Positions 1 to 8,801 of a stretch of 64,000 nt of DNA are shown here, in pieces. Origin of the DNA: Thermoplasmata archaeon (GTDB taxonomy: Archaea; Thermoplasmatota; Thermoplasmata; Thermoplasmatales; GCA-001856825); the NCBI GenBank assembly GCA_021792355.1, contig JAJYUV010000004.1, positions 95,605 through 159,604 on the forward strand, read 5' to 3'. Within the stretch, counting starts at the first letter, position 1, and every line of letters begins with the position of its first letter. The notes beneath the pieces were generated by a model, which saw only the letters and a list, made by a program, of their open reading frames with translations, made no database searches and was not told the DNA's origin. The position numbers were made by a program, and so were the translations under genes.

Positions 1-149
1 TTTTGCAAATCTCGTAAATCTAGTTCATCACCCAGCAAGCCCTCCGTCTGGCCAAAAATAGCTCCCACCACGTCGGGTTTTTCTACTATCCCGTCGGTGA
101 CTATCTTTACCTTCATGAGATACTTGGTGATATTTGGATCTATATTCAC
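1..149 (-). CDS. dnaG: DNA primase DnaG, archaeal type (5' part only)
   Basis: Only the first 49 codons are inside the window; the gene runs off the left edge. The reading starts at GTG 149, with a GGTGAT ribosome site at 155-160 on the minus strand. The N-terminus contains [20 protein letters not shown], the hallmark opening of archaeal DnaG (a bacterial-type primase homologue that also associates with the exosome). The catalytic Toprim part is not visible. It is divergent from psmB. The identification rests on this conserved N-terminal block and is strong for so short a piece. Confidence 0.88.
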   Translation of the reverse strand, partial: MNIDPNITKYLMKVKIVTDGIVEKPDVVGAIFGQTEGLLGDELDLRDLQ

Positions 150-357
150 TTTTTATCACCTCTATTTTACTGTGAAAGTAATTTTTTGAAACCCTCACGT
201 TGGGATTAATAAAGAGTGAAATATAATGTTTCCGTATTCAAATCTCTGACTATAATATGGTGCATCGAGGTTTACTCAGGAAGTATGGCTAGCAGTCCAT
301 TGAAACACAAAATAAGCAGACTCCGATAAAAATATTTCAAATAGACATAGTTACCGA

Positions 358-489
358 ATGAATCCGAACTCGAGGCTTGCAGAAACGTTGTTCATTAGGA
401 AATCCCCTTTTCTCTTCAAATATGTCTTATGTCCTCTTCTAACTAATAAGGCTCTCGTAACGAAGGCATTATATAATCTTAGTGAATAG
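358..489 (+). CDS. Doubtful 43-aa open frame upstream of psmB
   Basis: ATG 358 opens a 43-codon frame ending at TAG 487-489 (MNPNSRLAETLF...LYNLSE). An A+T-rich gataaaaata stretch (about 324-333) lies some 27 nt before the ATG, the spacing expected of a leaderless archaeal gene. No family is recognised, the psmB TATA box lies inside its 3' end, and short frames of this length occur by chance. It is listed as a candidate only. Confidence 0.2.
   Translation: MNPNSRLAETLFIRKSPFLFKYVLCPLLTNKALVTKALYNLSE
469..477 (+). promoter_or_regulatory. TATA box of psmB
   Basis: The sequence ttatataat lies about 45 nt before the psmB ATG. Transcription would start near 500, leaving a short leader that carries the AAGGTG ribosome site at 505-511. 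Confidence 0.6.
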
Positions 490-519
490 TCCAGTAAGTT
501 TTGAAAAGGTGTATTGATT

Positions 520-1143
520 ATGGAAGAACTTAAAACTGGAACGACAACACTGGCACTCGTGGTAAAGGGCGGTATAGTTATTGCATCAGATCACAGGGTC
601 ACGGCTGGTTACATGGTGGCCCACAAGGTGGGAAAGAAGGTTTACAAGGTCGATGATTTCATCGGTATGACCACTGCAGGTTTGGTGGGAGACCTCCAAA
701 CTCTTGTCAGATATCTCAAGGCGGAAGCCGAGCTGTACAAATACAAGAAGGGTACAAGGATAACAGTATCCGGGCTATCTACGCTTCTAGCGAATATGCT
801 CAACCAGACGAAATTCGCCCCCTTCTACGTGCAGATAATAGTTGCAGGTTATGACACCGCTCCGCACGTCTTCTCCATAGACGAGGCTGGAGGCTCTGTC
901 GAGGATAAGTATGTTAGCACCGGATCCGGGTCGCCATTTGTGTACGGCGTCCTAGAAGACGGTTATAGGGAAAACATGAGTATGGACGATGGGATAGATC
1001 TCGCAATAAGGGCGATTTCCACCTCACTGCAGAGGGATGCAGCGACCGGAAACGGCTTTGACATCGTCACGATCACCCCAGAAGAAGGATATAAAGAAAT
1101 GTCTGTTGAGGAGGTTCAGAAGAGAACAAAGAAACTCAAATAG
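520..1143 (+). CDS. psmB: Proteasome subunit beta (threonine protease)
   Basis: This is the catalytic beta subunit of the 20S proteasome; beta rings form the inner proteolytic chamber. The 207-aa product starts at ATG 520, with AAGGTG 8 nt upstream; a TTG two codons earlier (514) is less likely. A short propeptide (MEELKTG) precedes Thr8, which becomes the N-terminal nucleophile (TTTLAL). The family's catalytic partners are in place: Asp at mature position 17 (ASDHR) and Lys at position 33 (VGKK). The conserved GSGSPFVYGVLE loop is present. Length matches Thermoplasma PsmB. It is followed by a T-rich spacer and then the FttA gene on the same strand. Confidence 0.97.
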   Translation: MEELKTGTTTLALVVKGGIVIASDHRVTAGYMVAHKVGKKVYKVDDFIGMTTAGLVGDLQTLVRYLKAEAELYKYKKGTRITVSGLSTLLANMLNQTKFAPFYVQIIVAGYDTAPHVFSIDEAGGSVEDKYVSTGSGSPFVYGVLEDGYRENMSMDDGIDLAIRAISTSLQRDAATGNGFDIVTITPEEGYKEMSVEEVQKRTKKLK

Positions 1144-1170
1144 TCATTATTTTTATTATTTTTGATTTTA
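1144..1170 (+). terminator. T-rich tract after psmB
   Basis: A run rich in T (tcattatttttattatttt) follows the psmB stop. Archaeal termination typically occurs at such oligo-T tracts. It may equally serve as A+T-rich spacer and promoter for the next gene, which starts at 1186. Confidence 0.35.
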
Positions 1171-1185
1171 AAGAAGGAATTTTTA

Positions 1186-3108
1186 ATGAAGTATGAAGAA
1201 GTCATTGCTATTACTAAGGAAAACTTAGAAACGATATTTCCAGGATTAGGATACACCAGCCTGGATATGGAAGGTGCAAACGTAGTTCTCTACTCAAAAG
1301 AGAGCCACAAGTTCCTGGAGGACCCTGAAAAGATAAAAAAACTTGCCCAGTCCATAAGAAAAAGAATAATCATAAGACCAGATTCTTCTTCCCTTGTCGA
1401 TGAGAAGGAAGCCGAGGAGAAAATAAGAAAGATAATGCCGGATGACGTTTCGATATCAGACATATTTTTTGAACACGAATCAGGGGAAGTGCTGATCGAG
1501 GTTGATGACCCCGAAAGGATTCAGGCGTACGATTCTCAGATAATCGCAACAATCAGGAAGGATGTGAAATGGGCTCCTAGGATAATGAGGACGCCTCCGA
1601 TACGAAGCGCTACAATAAAGATGGTACGGGAATTCCTGAAGGCAGAATCTGAAGAGAGAAGGAAGTTCCTCAGGAATCTTGCGAAGAGGATTTCCAGGGA
1701 CCCGTTACCTGGAGAGAATTTCGCACGTCTCACCTGCCTCGGGGCGTGGAGGGAAGTCGGAAGAGCTTCTTCTCTCCTAATGACGAAGAGCTCGAAGATA
1801 ATGATAGACTGTGGAATAGATCCTGCTGCAGTGGATACCGACGATCCGGCCAGCGGAGCTCCGTACCTGAGTGCTCCTGAAGTGTGGCCGTTGAACTCTG
1901 TCGATGGGGTGGTGCTTACGCACTCCCACATGGACCATAGTGGTTTCCTTCCTTACCTCTTCAGCATTGGATACGATGGCCCCGTTTACATGACGGCACC
2001 TGCAAGAGATCTCTTGTTACTGTTGCTGATGGATTATGTAAAACTTGGAATGTCTGAAAACAGGAAGGTACCCTACAAGATGGAGGATGTCAGGAGTCTG
2101 ATCAGGCACACTGTCACTCTAAACTACAACGAGACCACAGACATATCGCCTGATGTCCGAGTAACGCTTCGGAATGCAGGGCACATCTTAGGATCTTCTG
2201 TGGTGCACTTCCACATTGGAGAGGGGTTCCATAACCTGCTGATGTCAGGGGACATAAAGTACATGAATTCCTGGCTCTTTAACGCCGCAGACAGCAGGCT
2301 ACCGAGGGTGGAAACGTTCGTAACGGAAAGCACCTACGGAGGCAGGAACGATTTCCAACCGAGCCGTCAGGAAGCTGGAGAAAGACTCGGCCAGATAATC
2401 AGGCTCGCAGCAGAAAGGAAGGGGAAAGTATTGATTCCAGTCTTTGCGGTAGGAAGGAGCCAAGAAGTGATGCTGGTTCTGGAAGAAAAGTACAGGCTGG
2501 GAGAGATACCGAAGATACCCGTTTATCTTGACGGGATGATTTACGAAGCGACCAGCATTCACACCGCTTACCCCGAATACCTGAACTCAAACCTTAGGGA
2601 CCTGATAACCCGCAAGAAGGAGAACCCATTCCTCTCAGATATATTCGTCAGGGTTGACGCCCCGGAAACCAGAGAGAACATAGTCAGCGACGTTGGCCCC
2701 CTGGTTGTTCTTGCAACATCAGGTATGATGAATGGCGGTCCTGTCATAGAGTATTTTTCAAACTGGGCTGACGATGAACGAAACTTCCTCCTGTTCGTGG
2801 GGTATCAGGCAGAAGGTACTCTGGGCAGAAGAATACTGTCTGGCGCAAAGCAGATAAACGTAAGGAGGAATGACGGGGTCAAAGAAGTGAAGGTTGGTAT
2901 GACAGTTGATACAGTCGATGGATTCTCCGGCCATTCAGACAGAAGACAGCTCATGAAATACATAGAGGCGCTTGAGTTCAAACCTAAACGGATACTGGTG
3001 AATCACGGAGACGCAAACAAGGCAACGGAGTTCGCAAGGGCGCTATCGCTAAAGTTTGGAGTTGAGACGTACGCACCTTACAACCTCGAGACCGTCAGAC
3101 TCAGGTGA
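1186..3108 (+). CDS. KH-domain beta-CASP ribonuclease, archaeal termination factor FttA/aCPSF1
   Basis: The product is a 640-aa RNase of the CPSF73 family that cleaves nascent transcripts and terminates archaeal transcription. Residues about 1-140 are the N-terminal KH-like RNA-binding part. A metallo-beta-lactamase domain follows, with the zinc motif HSHMDHSG near residue 246 and GHILGSS near 330. The beta-CASP insert follows, and the C-terminal metal-binding segments are FSGHSDRRQL and VNHGD. Start ATG 1186 is preferred over an upstream TTG (1162) because AAGGAA lies just before it and MKYEEV is a typical N-terminus. Full length for the family. Confidence 0.93.
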   Translation: MKYEEVIAITKENLETIFPGLGYTSLDMEGANVVLYSKESHKFLEDPEKIKKLAQSIRKRIIIRPDSSSLVDEKEAEEKIRKIMPDDVSISDIFFEHESGEVLIEVDDPERIQAYDSQIIATIRKDVKWAPRIMRTPPIRSATIKMVREFLKAESEERRKFLRNLAKRISRDPLPGENFARLTCLGAWREVGRASSLLMTKSSKIMIDCGIDPAAVDTDDPASGAPYLSAPEVWPLNSVDGVVLTHSHMDHSGFLPYLFSIGYDGPVYMTAPARDLLLLLLMDYVKLGMSENRKVPYKMEDVRSLIRHTVTLNYNETTDISPDVRVTLRNAGHILGSSVVHFHIGEGFHNLLMSGDIKYMNSWLFNAADSRLPRVETFVTESTYGGRNDFQPSRQEAGERLGQIIRLAAERKGKVLIPVFAVGRSQEVMLVLEEKYRLGEIPKIPVYLDGMIYEATSIHTAYPEYLNSNLRDLITRKKENPFLSDIFVRVDAPETRENIVSDVGPLVVLATSGMMNGGPVIEYFSNWADDERNFLLFVGYQAEGTLGRRILSGAKQINVRRNDGVKEVKVGMTVDTVDGFSGHSDRRQLMKYIEALEFKPKRILVNHGDANKATEFARALSLKFGVETYAPYNLETVRLR

Positions 3109-3119
3109 CAAGAAAAGGA

Positions 3120-3129
3120 ATTTTAAATA
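3120..3129 (+). promoter_or_regulatory. TATA box before the ribosomal protein operon
   Basis: The element ttttaaatat lies about 40 nt before the S19e ATG. A GAGGAAGG ribosome site (about 3147-3154) sits between them. This is probably the promoter of the S19e-to-DRG gene run, in which genes overlap or are a few nt apart. Confidence 0.5.
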
Positions 3130-3163
3130 TCAATTCAATATACGGTTGAGGAAGGATGAATAG

Positions 3164-3610
3164 ATGGTCAATTTCAAGGATATACCACCAGAGTTGCTGA
3201 TAAGGGAACTATCAAACAGACTATCAAAGGAACTCCAGGAACCGAAGTGGGTTAAGGAAGTGAAGACTGGCTTGCACAAGGAGCGGGGTCCCAACGACGC
3301 AAACTGGTATTCCGTCAGAGTCGCAGCTCTTCTCAGGAAGGTCGCAATCAACTCCCCAATAGGAATCGAAAGGCTTGCATCCGAGTATGGAGGCAAAGTG
3401 GACAGAGGTTCCAAAGCTCATCACGCCGGCAAGGGATCAAGAAAAGTCCTGAGGACAGCACTGCAGGACCTCGAGAAGATGGGATACATCCTGAAGAACA
3501 AGAAGGGGAGGTCAGTTTCTTCCGCTGGAACGAAGCTACTGAATGCAGCTGCAAAGACCGCCTCGAGTGAGTTAAAGGAGAAAATTCCAGCGATGGAAAA
3601 GTACATATGA
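3164..3610 (+). CDS. rps19e: Ribosomal protein S19e
   Basis: This 148-aa small-subunit ribosomal protein is found in archaea and eukaryotes and is needed for 40S/30S head maturation. Diagnostic stretches are PPELLIREL, the WYSVRVAALLRKVA helix, and GSRKVLRTALQDLEKMGYI near the C-terminal half. ATG 3164 is preceded by a good GAGGAAGG site. It opens a tight informational operon (PDCD5, L39e, L31e, aIF6, methyltransferase, DRG). Confidence 0.96.
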   Translation: MVNFKDIPPELLIRELSNRLSKELQEPKWVKEVKTGLHKERGPNDANWYSVRVAALLRKVAINSPIGIERLASEYGGKVDRGSKAHHAGKGSRKVLRTALQDLEKMGYILKNKKGRSVSSAGTKLLNAAAKTASSELKEKIPAMEKYI

Positions 3611-3622
3611 GGTGTGAAAGAA

Positions 3623-3964
3623 TTGAGTGACGACAGGGAGCTTGAGGATATCAAAAGAAGGCGGCTCATGGACTTGCAGAACCAGGCCGCAGCGAATCAG
3701 GCAATGCAGGAGAGGGAGGAAACCCAGCGCAAAGCCGCAGAAAAGGAGAGACAGGATATCGTCAAGAGATTTGTCACGCCAGAAGCATACGAGAGGCTCA
3801 ACAATGTCAGGCTGGTAAGACCCGACTTGGTTGAGAATGTGGAAAACCAGATAATAATGCTTGCCCAATCGGGTCGACTGAACAGGCTGATCACCGATGC
3901 AGAGGTGAAGTCCCTCCTGGCAAGGTTATCGGAGAAGAGGGAGACTAAAATAGAGAGGAGATGA
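3623..3964 (+). CDS. PDCD5-family DNA-binding protein
   Basis: The product is about 113 aa. A charged, helical N-terminus precedes the PDCD5 core (RFVTPEAYERLNNVRLVRPDLVENVENQ, then LAQSGRLNRLITDAEVKSLL). Archaeal members bind nucleic acid in vitro and are usually encoded beside S19e, as here. TTG 3623 (MSDDRELEDI) has GGTG at 3611-3614 about 8 nt upstream and gives the usual N-terminus; GTG 3614 is an alternative. The precise cellular role of archaeal PDCD5 is not settled. Confidence 0.92.
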   Translation: MSDDRELEDIKRRRLMDLQNQAAANQAMQEREETQRKAAEKERQDIVKRFVTPEAYERLNNVRLVRPDLVENVENQIIMLAQSGRLNRLITDAEVKSLLARLSEKRETKIERR

Positions 3965-3970
3965 ACGTAT

Positions 3971-4126
3971 TTGGCTAGAAACAAGCATGTTGCGACAAAG
4001 AAGAGACTTATGGCTAAGGTTAACGAGAATTCCAGGGTACCGGCCTGGGTAATGATGAAGACTAACAGAAGGGTGACCACGAACCCCAAAAGACGAACGT
4101 GGAGAAGAAACAAGTTGAAGGAGTGA
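3971..4126 (+). CDS. rpl39e: Ribosomal protein L39e
   Basis: This tiny, very basic large-subunit protein lines the peptide exit tunnel. The frame from TTG 3971 encodes exactly 51 aa, the standard archaeal L39e length. It reads [16 protein letters not shown], then the core [11 protein letters not shown], then [16 protein letters not shown] site lies just upstream, overlapping the PDCD5 stop. It sits in its usual place before L31e and aIF6. Confidence 0.96.
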   Translation: MARNKHVATKKRLMAKVNENSRVPAWVMMKTNRRVTTNPKRRTWRRNKLKE

Positions 4127-4131
4127 AATGA

Positions 4132-4401
4132 ATGGCTGAGAAAGAAGTAGAGATGACGATTTCGCTGAGGGAAGTTGTTTACGTATCCAGGAAGAGGAGG
4201 AGTTCGGCAGCTGTTTCGCTCCTAAGAGGGAAGGTGGCAAGATTTTTGAAGGTTCCTTCGGAGAATGTCTGGATAGACGACTCCGTCAACAAGTTCATCT
4301 GGAAGAGAGGGATTGAGAAACCACCCAGGAAGCTCAGGGTCAAGATACTGAAACTGGAAGAGGACAATTCAGCAGAGGTGCTCCTTCCAGATCAGGCATG
4401 A
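4132..4401 (+). CDS. rpl31e: Ribosomal protein L31e
   Basis: This 89-aa large-subunit protein lies near the exit tunnel. Recognisable stretches are YVSRKRRSSAAVSLLRGKV and NKFIWKRGIEKPPRKLRVKI. It starts at ATG 4132, 5 nt after the L39e stop, and overlaps aIF6 by 4 nt (ATGA), indicating coupled translation. The L39e-L31e-aIF6 order is conserved across archaea. Confidence 0.97.
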   Translation: MAEKEVEMTISLREVVYVSRKRRSSAAVSLLRGKVARFLKVPSENVWIDDSVNKFIWKRGIEKPPRKLRVKILKLEEDNSAEVLLPDQA

Positions 4402-5054
4402 TACAGGTATCAAGGATTTTCAATTCTCCTTTTCTGGGAGTATATCTCAGGACTTGGGAGGACTATACTCTTGTTCCGAGGAATGCTGACCGGGACATCA
4501 AAAGTCTGGTGTCGCACTATCTGAAGACAGAGCCTTTGGAGATGACGATAGGGAGTTCGAATCTGCTTGGTTCTCTATCAGCAATGAACTCAAACGGGAT
4601 GATTCTCAGCAACATTGCTTCAGAGGATGAGATAGGAGCAATACCAGGCGATTTGAACGTTGCGGTACTAAAAGACAGTCTCAACGCAGTAGGGAACAAC
4701 ATTCTGGTCAATGACAAAGCTGCACTTATACACGAAGACTTCAACAATGATTCAGTCAATGTCATCAAGGACGTTCTGGGAGTGGAGGTATTCAGGGGGA
4801 AGTTCAAGGAAGTTAAGACCGTGGGCTCCTCCGGCTTGATTACAAAATCGGGCCTCATAATTCCTCCGAATATGACAGACGACGAGATCGAAGAACTCGG
4901 GAAAATCTTCGGCGTCAAGGGGAGGGTGGGAACGGCAAATTTTGGGAGCCTGTACGTTGGGGCATCTGTCGTTTCAAACAGCAAGGGTGCCCTCATCGGA
5001 GAGGATAGTACTACCATTGAGATTTCCAACATAGAAGAAGCACTCAACTTATGA
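4398..5054 (+). CDS. eif6: Translation initiation factor aIF6
   Basis: This 218-aa anti-association factor binds the large ribosomal subunit and prevents premature joining. The aIF6 pentein repeats are visible, for example FNSPFLGVYLRTWEDY, GSSNLLGSLSAMNSNG and NAVGNNILVNDKAA. The conserved NAVGNN-type block and the later TKSGLIIPP block are in family positions. It overlaps L31e (4 nt) and the next methyltransferase (4 nt). Confidence 0.96.
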   Translation: MIQVSRIFNSPFLGVYLRTWEDYTLVPRNADRDIKSLVSHYLKTEPLEMTIGSSNLLGSLSAMNSNGMILSNIASEDEIGAIPGDLNVAVLKDSLNAVGNNILVNDKAALIHEDFNNDSVNVIKDVLGVEVFRGKFKEVKTVGSSGLITKSGLIIPPNMTDDEIEELGKIFGVKGRVGTANFGSLYVGASVVSNSKGALIGEDSTTIEISNIEEALNL

Positions 5055-5587
5055 AGATAGAGCACTGTTCCGGGGTCTACGAACCCGAAGACGATTCGTA
5101 CCTGATGATGGGCATTGAAGAGATAAGAGGAAGGGTCCTGGAGATAGGGTGCGGCACAGGAATAGTAGGGTTAAGTTACGCGGATGCGGGCGCAAAGGTG
5201 ACTATGGTAGACTCATCAGAAAAGGCGACTTTATGCGCTAGACTGAACGCCTTAAGGAACGGAATTTCGGTGAATGTAGTGAGAACGGACCTCTTCGAAG
5301 GCATAAGGGGGAGGTTTGATTACTGCATTTTCAACCCGCCATACTTGCCGACAGGCTCACCTGACGATCACTCATGGACCGGAGGCAAGGCAGGTAACGA
5401 GATCACTATTAGATTTCTATCGGGATTCAATAAATTTTCAAAATACGCTTTTTATATAGAATCAACATTATCTCCGATAAATAGGAATATGTTCAGCGGA
5501 CTGAAATTCGAGGTCGTGAGAAAGATAGATTACGAGTTTGAAGGATTGAGCCTTGTGAAGGTGACGTCCAGTGCCCTCTATAGATGA
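5051..5587 (+). CDS. HemK/Mtq2-like protein glutamine methyltransferase
   Basis: This 178-aa SAM-dependent methyltransferase probably methylates the GGQ glutamine of the release factor aRF1, like eukaryotic Mtq2/HEMK2. The start YEPEDDSYLM is typical of the family. The SAM-binding motif LEIGCGTGIVG lies near residue 32, the acidic MVDSS loop follows, and the diagnostic catalytic NPPYLPT is near residue 95. It overlaps aIF6 by 4 nt and DRG by 17 nt. The substrate is inferred from family. Confidence 0.88.
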   Translation: MKIEHCSGVYEPEDDSYLMMGIEEIRGRVLEIGCGTGIVGLSYADAGAKVTMVDSSEKATLCARLNALRNGISVNVVRTDLFEGIRGRFDYCIFNPPYLPTGSPDDHSWTGGKAGNEITIRFLSGFNKFSKYAFYIESTLSPINRNMFSGLKFEVVRKIDYEFEGLSLVKVTSSALYR

Positions 5588-6662
5588 AGAAATAAGGGAA
5601 CTGGAGGGGGAGATAAAGAAGACCCAGTACAACAAGGCTACAGAGCACCACATAGGTAGGATCAAGGCCAAGATTGCGAAGCTGGAAAAGATAAAAGAGG
5701 AGAGATCAAAGAAGGGTGGGGGGACGGGTTTTTTCATAAGGAAAGGAATTTACCCAAGCATAGGATTGCTGGGCCCCCCATCCGTCGGGAAGAGCAGCAT
5801 ACTGAATTCCATCACCAATGCGGAGAGCAGGGTCGGTGCATTCGATTTCACGACGCTATCAATAGTTCCAGGCGTGATGGAATACAAAGACATGAAATTC
5901 AGAATCCTCGACCTCCCTGGCGTTATCGAGGGTGCGCATGAAGGGAAAGGAAGGGGCAAAGAGGTAATATCAGTACTTAGGAATGTGGACCTGATAGTTG
6001 TGGTGCTTGATCCCTTCAAGTACGATCCGACTTACATTATCAGGGAGTTGCAGAGGGAAGGAATTCGTATAAATCAGAAACCTCCAAAGATGTCCGTAAT
6101 ACTGAAGGACAGGGGCGGGCTGAACATAACAAAAGTCGGAAAGTCAGAGTTCGACCTAGAACTGTTTGAGTCCATAAGTAGAGAGTTCGGGATCATAAAC
6201 GCAGATATCATAATCAGACAATCTATGGCTCCAGACGTATTCATAGACGGGCTTCTGGGGAACAGGGTTTACATCCCCGCTCTTTTCATAATGAACAAGT
6301 CAGACACTCCAGAATTTGAGAGGGCCTTGGAGTTTGTCGAATCGCTTGGACTTGATCCACTTCCATTGTCTATAGTTAAACGAAAGAATATAGAATTGCT
6401 AAAGGAGAAAATTGCAGGAAAAATCAAGATGATCAGGGTACATCTCATACCTTCTAACGCTCCATCAGACAAGGAACCGTTGGTAGTGAGGGAGGGGAGT
6501 ACGGTGGAAGACGTATGCAAGGCAGTCCATACAGAATTCGTTGAGAAATTCAAATTCGCAACGATTACGGGTAAATCAGTGAGGTTTCCTAACCAGCGCG
6601 TCGGGCTTGAGCACAAGGTCCAGGACGGGGACAACCTCACAGTATTCCTAAAGAAAGGTTGA
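5571..6662 (+). CDS. DRG-family GTP-binding protein
   Basis: The product is a 363-aa developmentally regulated GTPase of the Obg-like group, linked to ribosomes in eukaryotes and archaea. An N-terminal helical arm (residues 1-60) precedes the G domain: P-loop GPPSVGKSS, G3 DLPGVIEGAHEGKGRG, and G4 NKSD. A C-terminal TGS domain (about residues 290-363) ends in LTVFLKKG. Start is GTG 5571, inside the end of the methyltransferase gene. Size and domain order match archaeal DRG. Confidence 0.95.
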   Translation: MPSIDEEIRELEGEIKKTQYNKATEHHIGRIKAKIAKLEKIKEERSKKGGGTGFFIRKGIYPSIGLLGPPSVGKSSILNSITNAESRVGAFDFTTLSIVPGVMEYKDMKFRILDLPGVIEGAHEGKGRGKEVISVLRNVDLIVVVLDPFKYDPTYIIRELQREGIRINQKPPKMSVILKDRGGLNITKVGKSEFDLELFESISREFGIINADIIIRQSMAPDVFIDGLLGNRVYIPALFIMNKSDTPEFERALEFVESLGLDPLPLSIVKRKNIELLKEKIAGKIKMIRVHLIPSNAPSDKEPLVVREGSTVEDVCKAVHTEFVEKFKFATITGKSVRFPNQRVGLEHKVQDGDNLTVFLKKG

Positions 6663-6699
6663 AAGGAAGGATATACCCGCTTTATAATGTCTGACCAAT

Positions 6700-6709
6700 A
6701 TTTTTATAT
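6700..6709 (+). promoter_or_regulatory. TATA box of the RAM-domain gene
   Basis: The sequence atttttatat occurs in the 88-nt gap after DRG. Predicted transcription start is near 6731-6735, 15-20 nt before the TTG start codon. Confidence 0.5.
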
Positions 6710-6750
6710 CGATTCCCTATAAGGCACGAAGCCCAATAGGTAGTGAAAAA

Positions 6751-7023
6751 TTGGCAGACAGAGTACTAGCTTTCGTGGACTTATTCGTAGACTCCCAGCG
6801 TATGGACGAGGTGGTATCTTCTCTAAAGGAGATCAAGAACGCAGTCCAGATTTATGAAGTCACTGGGGAATTCGACGTAATCGTCCTCGTCAATGTAGCT
6901 AGCATTGAAGAATTCAGGGATATGCTTAAGAACAGAATTATGAAAATACCCGGAATCAAGAGCACTGTGACGTCAATAGTTCTAAAATCTCACAGAAACC
7001 ACACTCTCGAAGTTCCAGAATGA
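6751..7023 (+). CDS. Stand-alone Lrp/AsnC ligand-binding (RAM) domain protein
   Basis: This 90-aa protein consists only of the alpha/beta RAM domain of Lrp regulators, with no DNA-binding helix-turn-helix. The sequence shows VDLFVDSQRMDEVVSSL, then VTGEFDVIVLVNVASIEEF and the IPGIKSTVTSIVL closing strand. Stand-alone RAM proteins form ring oligomers and may sense amino acids or modulate full-length Lrp proteins. TTG 6751 is the only sensible start. It sits between DRG and kdpA; no functional link is shown. Confidence 0.85.
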   Translation: MADRVLAFVDLFVDSQRMDEVVSSLKEIKNAVQIYEVTGEFDVIVLVNVASIEEFRDMLKNRIMKIPGIKSTVTSIVLKSHRNHTLEVPE

Positions 7024-7124
7024 TTCCAGTATTGTAAGATATTAATGGAGGAATGTGTTCAGATTTCTATGGCTGTCTCGTCAAGGGGCGAAACACTCGG
7101 GAGGCTTAGCCAGTAGGTGAAATC

Positions 7125-8801
7125 ATGCTTACTCTCGAAGATCTGTTTGTCGTTGCACTTGTATGGGGCATAGTCATAATCCTGGCCTGGTTCCTTTCCA
7201 AGTACCTGTTCGTAGTATTCACTGGTTCTAAGAGCAGACTGGACAGGATTTTTCTTCCAATCGAGAATTTCATATACTTATTTACTGGGGTTGACAGCAC
7301 TAAAAAAATGGGATGGAAGGAATATTTCACCTCGCTATTCCTCCTCAACGTGGGGCAGGCAGTTCTTGCATTCTTCATTTTGATGTTCCAGCAGAGCTTG
7401 CCACTGAATCCCATGCACTATTCAGGCGTATCGTGGTCTCTAGCCCTCAACACAGTCCTTTCCTTTTCCTCAAACACAAACCTTCAGCACTACAATGGTG
7501 AGACCACACTTTCATATCTAAGCCAGATGTCTGCAATTCAATTCTTGCAGTTCACGTCTGCAGCGACGGGACTGGCTGTTGGAATTGCTGTAATAAGAGG
7601 GTTCGCTGGAAAGACAAAGTCAATAGGGAATTTTTACTTCGATTACGTCAGGTCTCTAACCAGGGTTCTCATCCCCCTTGCATTCATAGCAACCATAGTG
7701 CTCATTGCACTTGGAGTTCCCCAATCTCTCGGGGGATACTCATCCGTATCAACCCTACAGAAGGGCGCCCTTGAGGTACTCTATAAGGGACCTATAGCCT
7801 CACTGGTCTCGATCATGCAGCTGGGTACGAACGGGGGTGGTTACTTCGGTGCAAATTCGGCTTATCCCCTCCAAAATCCCAGTCAGTTATCAGACTTATT
7901 CGAAATGGGCCTGATGATGTTCGTACCAACAGCCATTCTCTTCGTATTTGGAAGAATGGTCGGGGATAACAGGGAAGGTAGGACTCTGTTCCTCGCTGCA
8001 TACGCGATATATGGGATTGATCTCATAATAGCATTCCTTCCCTCGACACATATTGCAGAGGGAATGGAGGTCAGGTTTGGTAGCGCCGCCTCGGTCTTTT
8101 GGACGGTCACTACGACCGCCTTTACGACAGGATCGGTGAATGCGTCACTGTCTGCTTTCAACCCTGTTGTAATACTGACTGCATTTTTTGGAATGCTTAT
8201 CCAGGGTGCCCCGGGTGGCAAGGGAGTAGGGGCAATGTATCTCATCATGTTTGTGATAGTGACAATATTTCTGGTAGGTCTAATGGCAGGAAGGACACCG
8301 GAATACCTGGGAATAAAGATAGAAGGGCGAGATGTAAAGTTGGCAGTTGCCGCATTTCTTACCCACCCAATCATAATTCTTATTCCGACTGTGGTTGCAT
8401 TTGCGATAGGAGCCGAGAAAGTCGTAGGTCTTACTACGAATGCAATAGGTTTTACCAAAATATTTTACGAATTCACATCTGCTGCCTCCAACAATGGATC
8501 GGACTTTTTAGGCGCCTCCGCAAACACTGTTTTTTTCAATATTTCAACTGGTATAGTGATGTGGGCCGGTAGATTTCTACCGATGCTCTTCATGCTTGCA
8601 ATAGCAGACAGCGTCGCTGTCAGGAAGAGAAGTCCCAGTCAGGGGTTGAAGACAGGAAGCTTTAGCTTTGTTGTCATCCTGATAGTCAGCATATTCATCC
8701 TTACAGTACTTACATTCTTCCCGTTCCTTGTGCTGGGGCCAATCCTGCAGTTCCTCCAAGGATTCAAGAACAGTTTTGGAGGTGTGATCTTTGGCCTCTG
8801 A
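7125..8801 (+). CDS. kdpA: Potassium-transporting ATPase subunit A
   Basis: This is the K+-selective channel-like subunit of the Kdp pump: 558 aa, about ten membrane helices, in the cell membrane. The four selectivity-filter repeats are recognisable: SFSSNTNLQHYNGE, then GTNGGGYFGANSAYP, then TTTAFTTGSVN, then TSAASNNGSDFLG. Start is ATG 7125, with GGTGA 4-8 nt before. The length is as expected for KdpA. It overlaps kdpB by 11 nt, so the three kdp genes form one operon. Confidence 0.97.
   Translation: MLTLEDLFVVALVWGIVIILAWFLSKYLFVVFTGSKSRLDRIFLPIENFIYLFTGVDSTKKMGWKEYFTSLFLLNVGQAVLAFFILMFQQSLPLNPMHYSGVSWSLALNTVLSFSSNTNLQHYNGETTLSYLSQMSAIQFLQFTSAATGLAVGIAVIRGFAGKTKSIGNFYFDYVRSLTRVLIPLAFIATIVLIALGVPQSLGGYSSVSTLQKGALEVLYKGPIASLVSIMQLGTNGGGYFGANSAYPLQNPSQLSDLFEMGLMMFVPTAILFVFGRMVGDNREGRTLFLAAYAIYGIDLIIAFLPSTHIAEGMEVRFGSAASVFWTVTTTAFTTGSVNASLSAFNPVVILTAFFGMLIQGAPGGKGVGAMYLIMFVIVTIFLVGLMAGRTPEYLGIKIEGRDVKLAVAAFLTHPIIILIPTVVAFAIGAEKVVGLTTNAIGFTKIFYEFTSAASNNGSDFLGASANTVFFNISTGIVMWAGRFLPMLFMLAIADSVAVRKRSPSQGLKTGSFSFVVILIVSIFILTVLTFFPFLVLGPILQFLQGFKNSFGGVIFGL

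Larger units (their letters stand above)
161..513. other. Divergent dnaG/psmB intergenic region
   Basis: About 350 nt separate the dnaG and psmB starts. The psmB-proximal end holds a good TATA box (ttatataat, 469-477). The middle contains a 43-codon open frame (358-489) described separately as doubtful. No tRNA-like fold or repeat was seen. Confidence 0.6.

Noticed and set aside
7045..7116. 23-codon frame before kdpA considered as kdpF
   Set aside because: The peptide (MEECVQISMAVSSRGETL...) is polar, whereas KdpF is a single hydrophobic helix.
7883..8458. 191-codon antisense frame inside kdpA
   Set aside because: Shadow of a strongly conserved membrane-protein gene; no independent start signals.
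8099..8572. 157-codon plus-strand frame inside kdpA
   Set aside because: It lies entirely within the conserved kdpA frame; its translation is Cys/Arg-rich with no family pattern.
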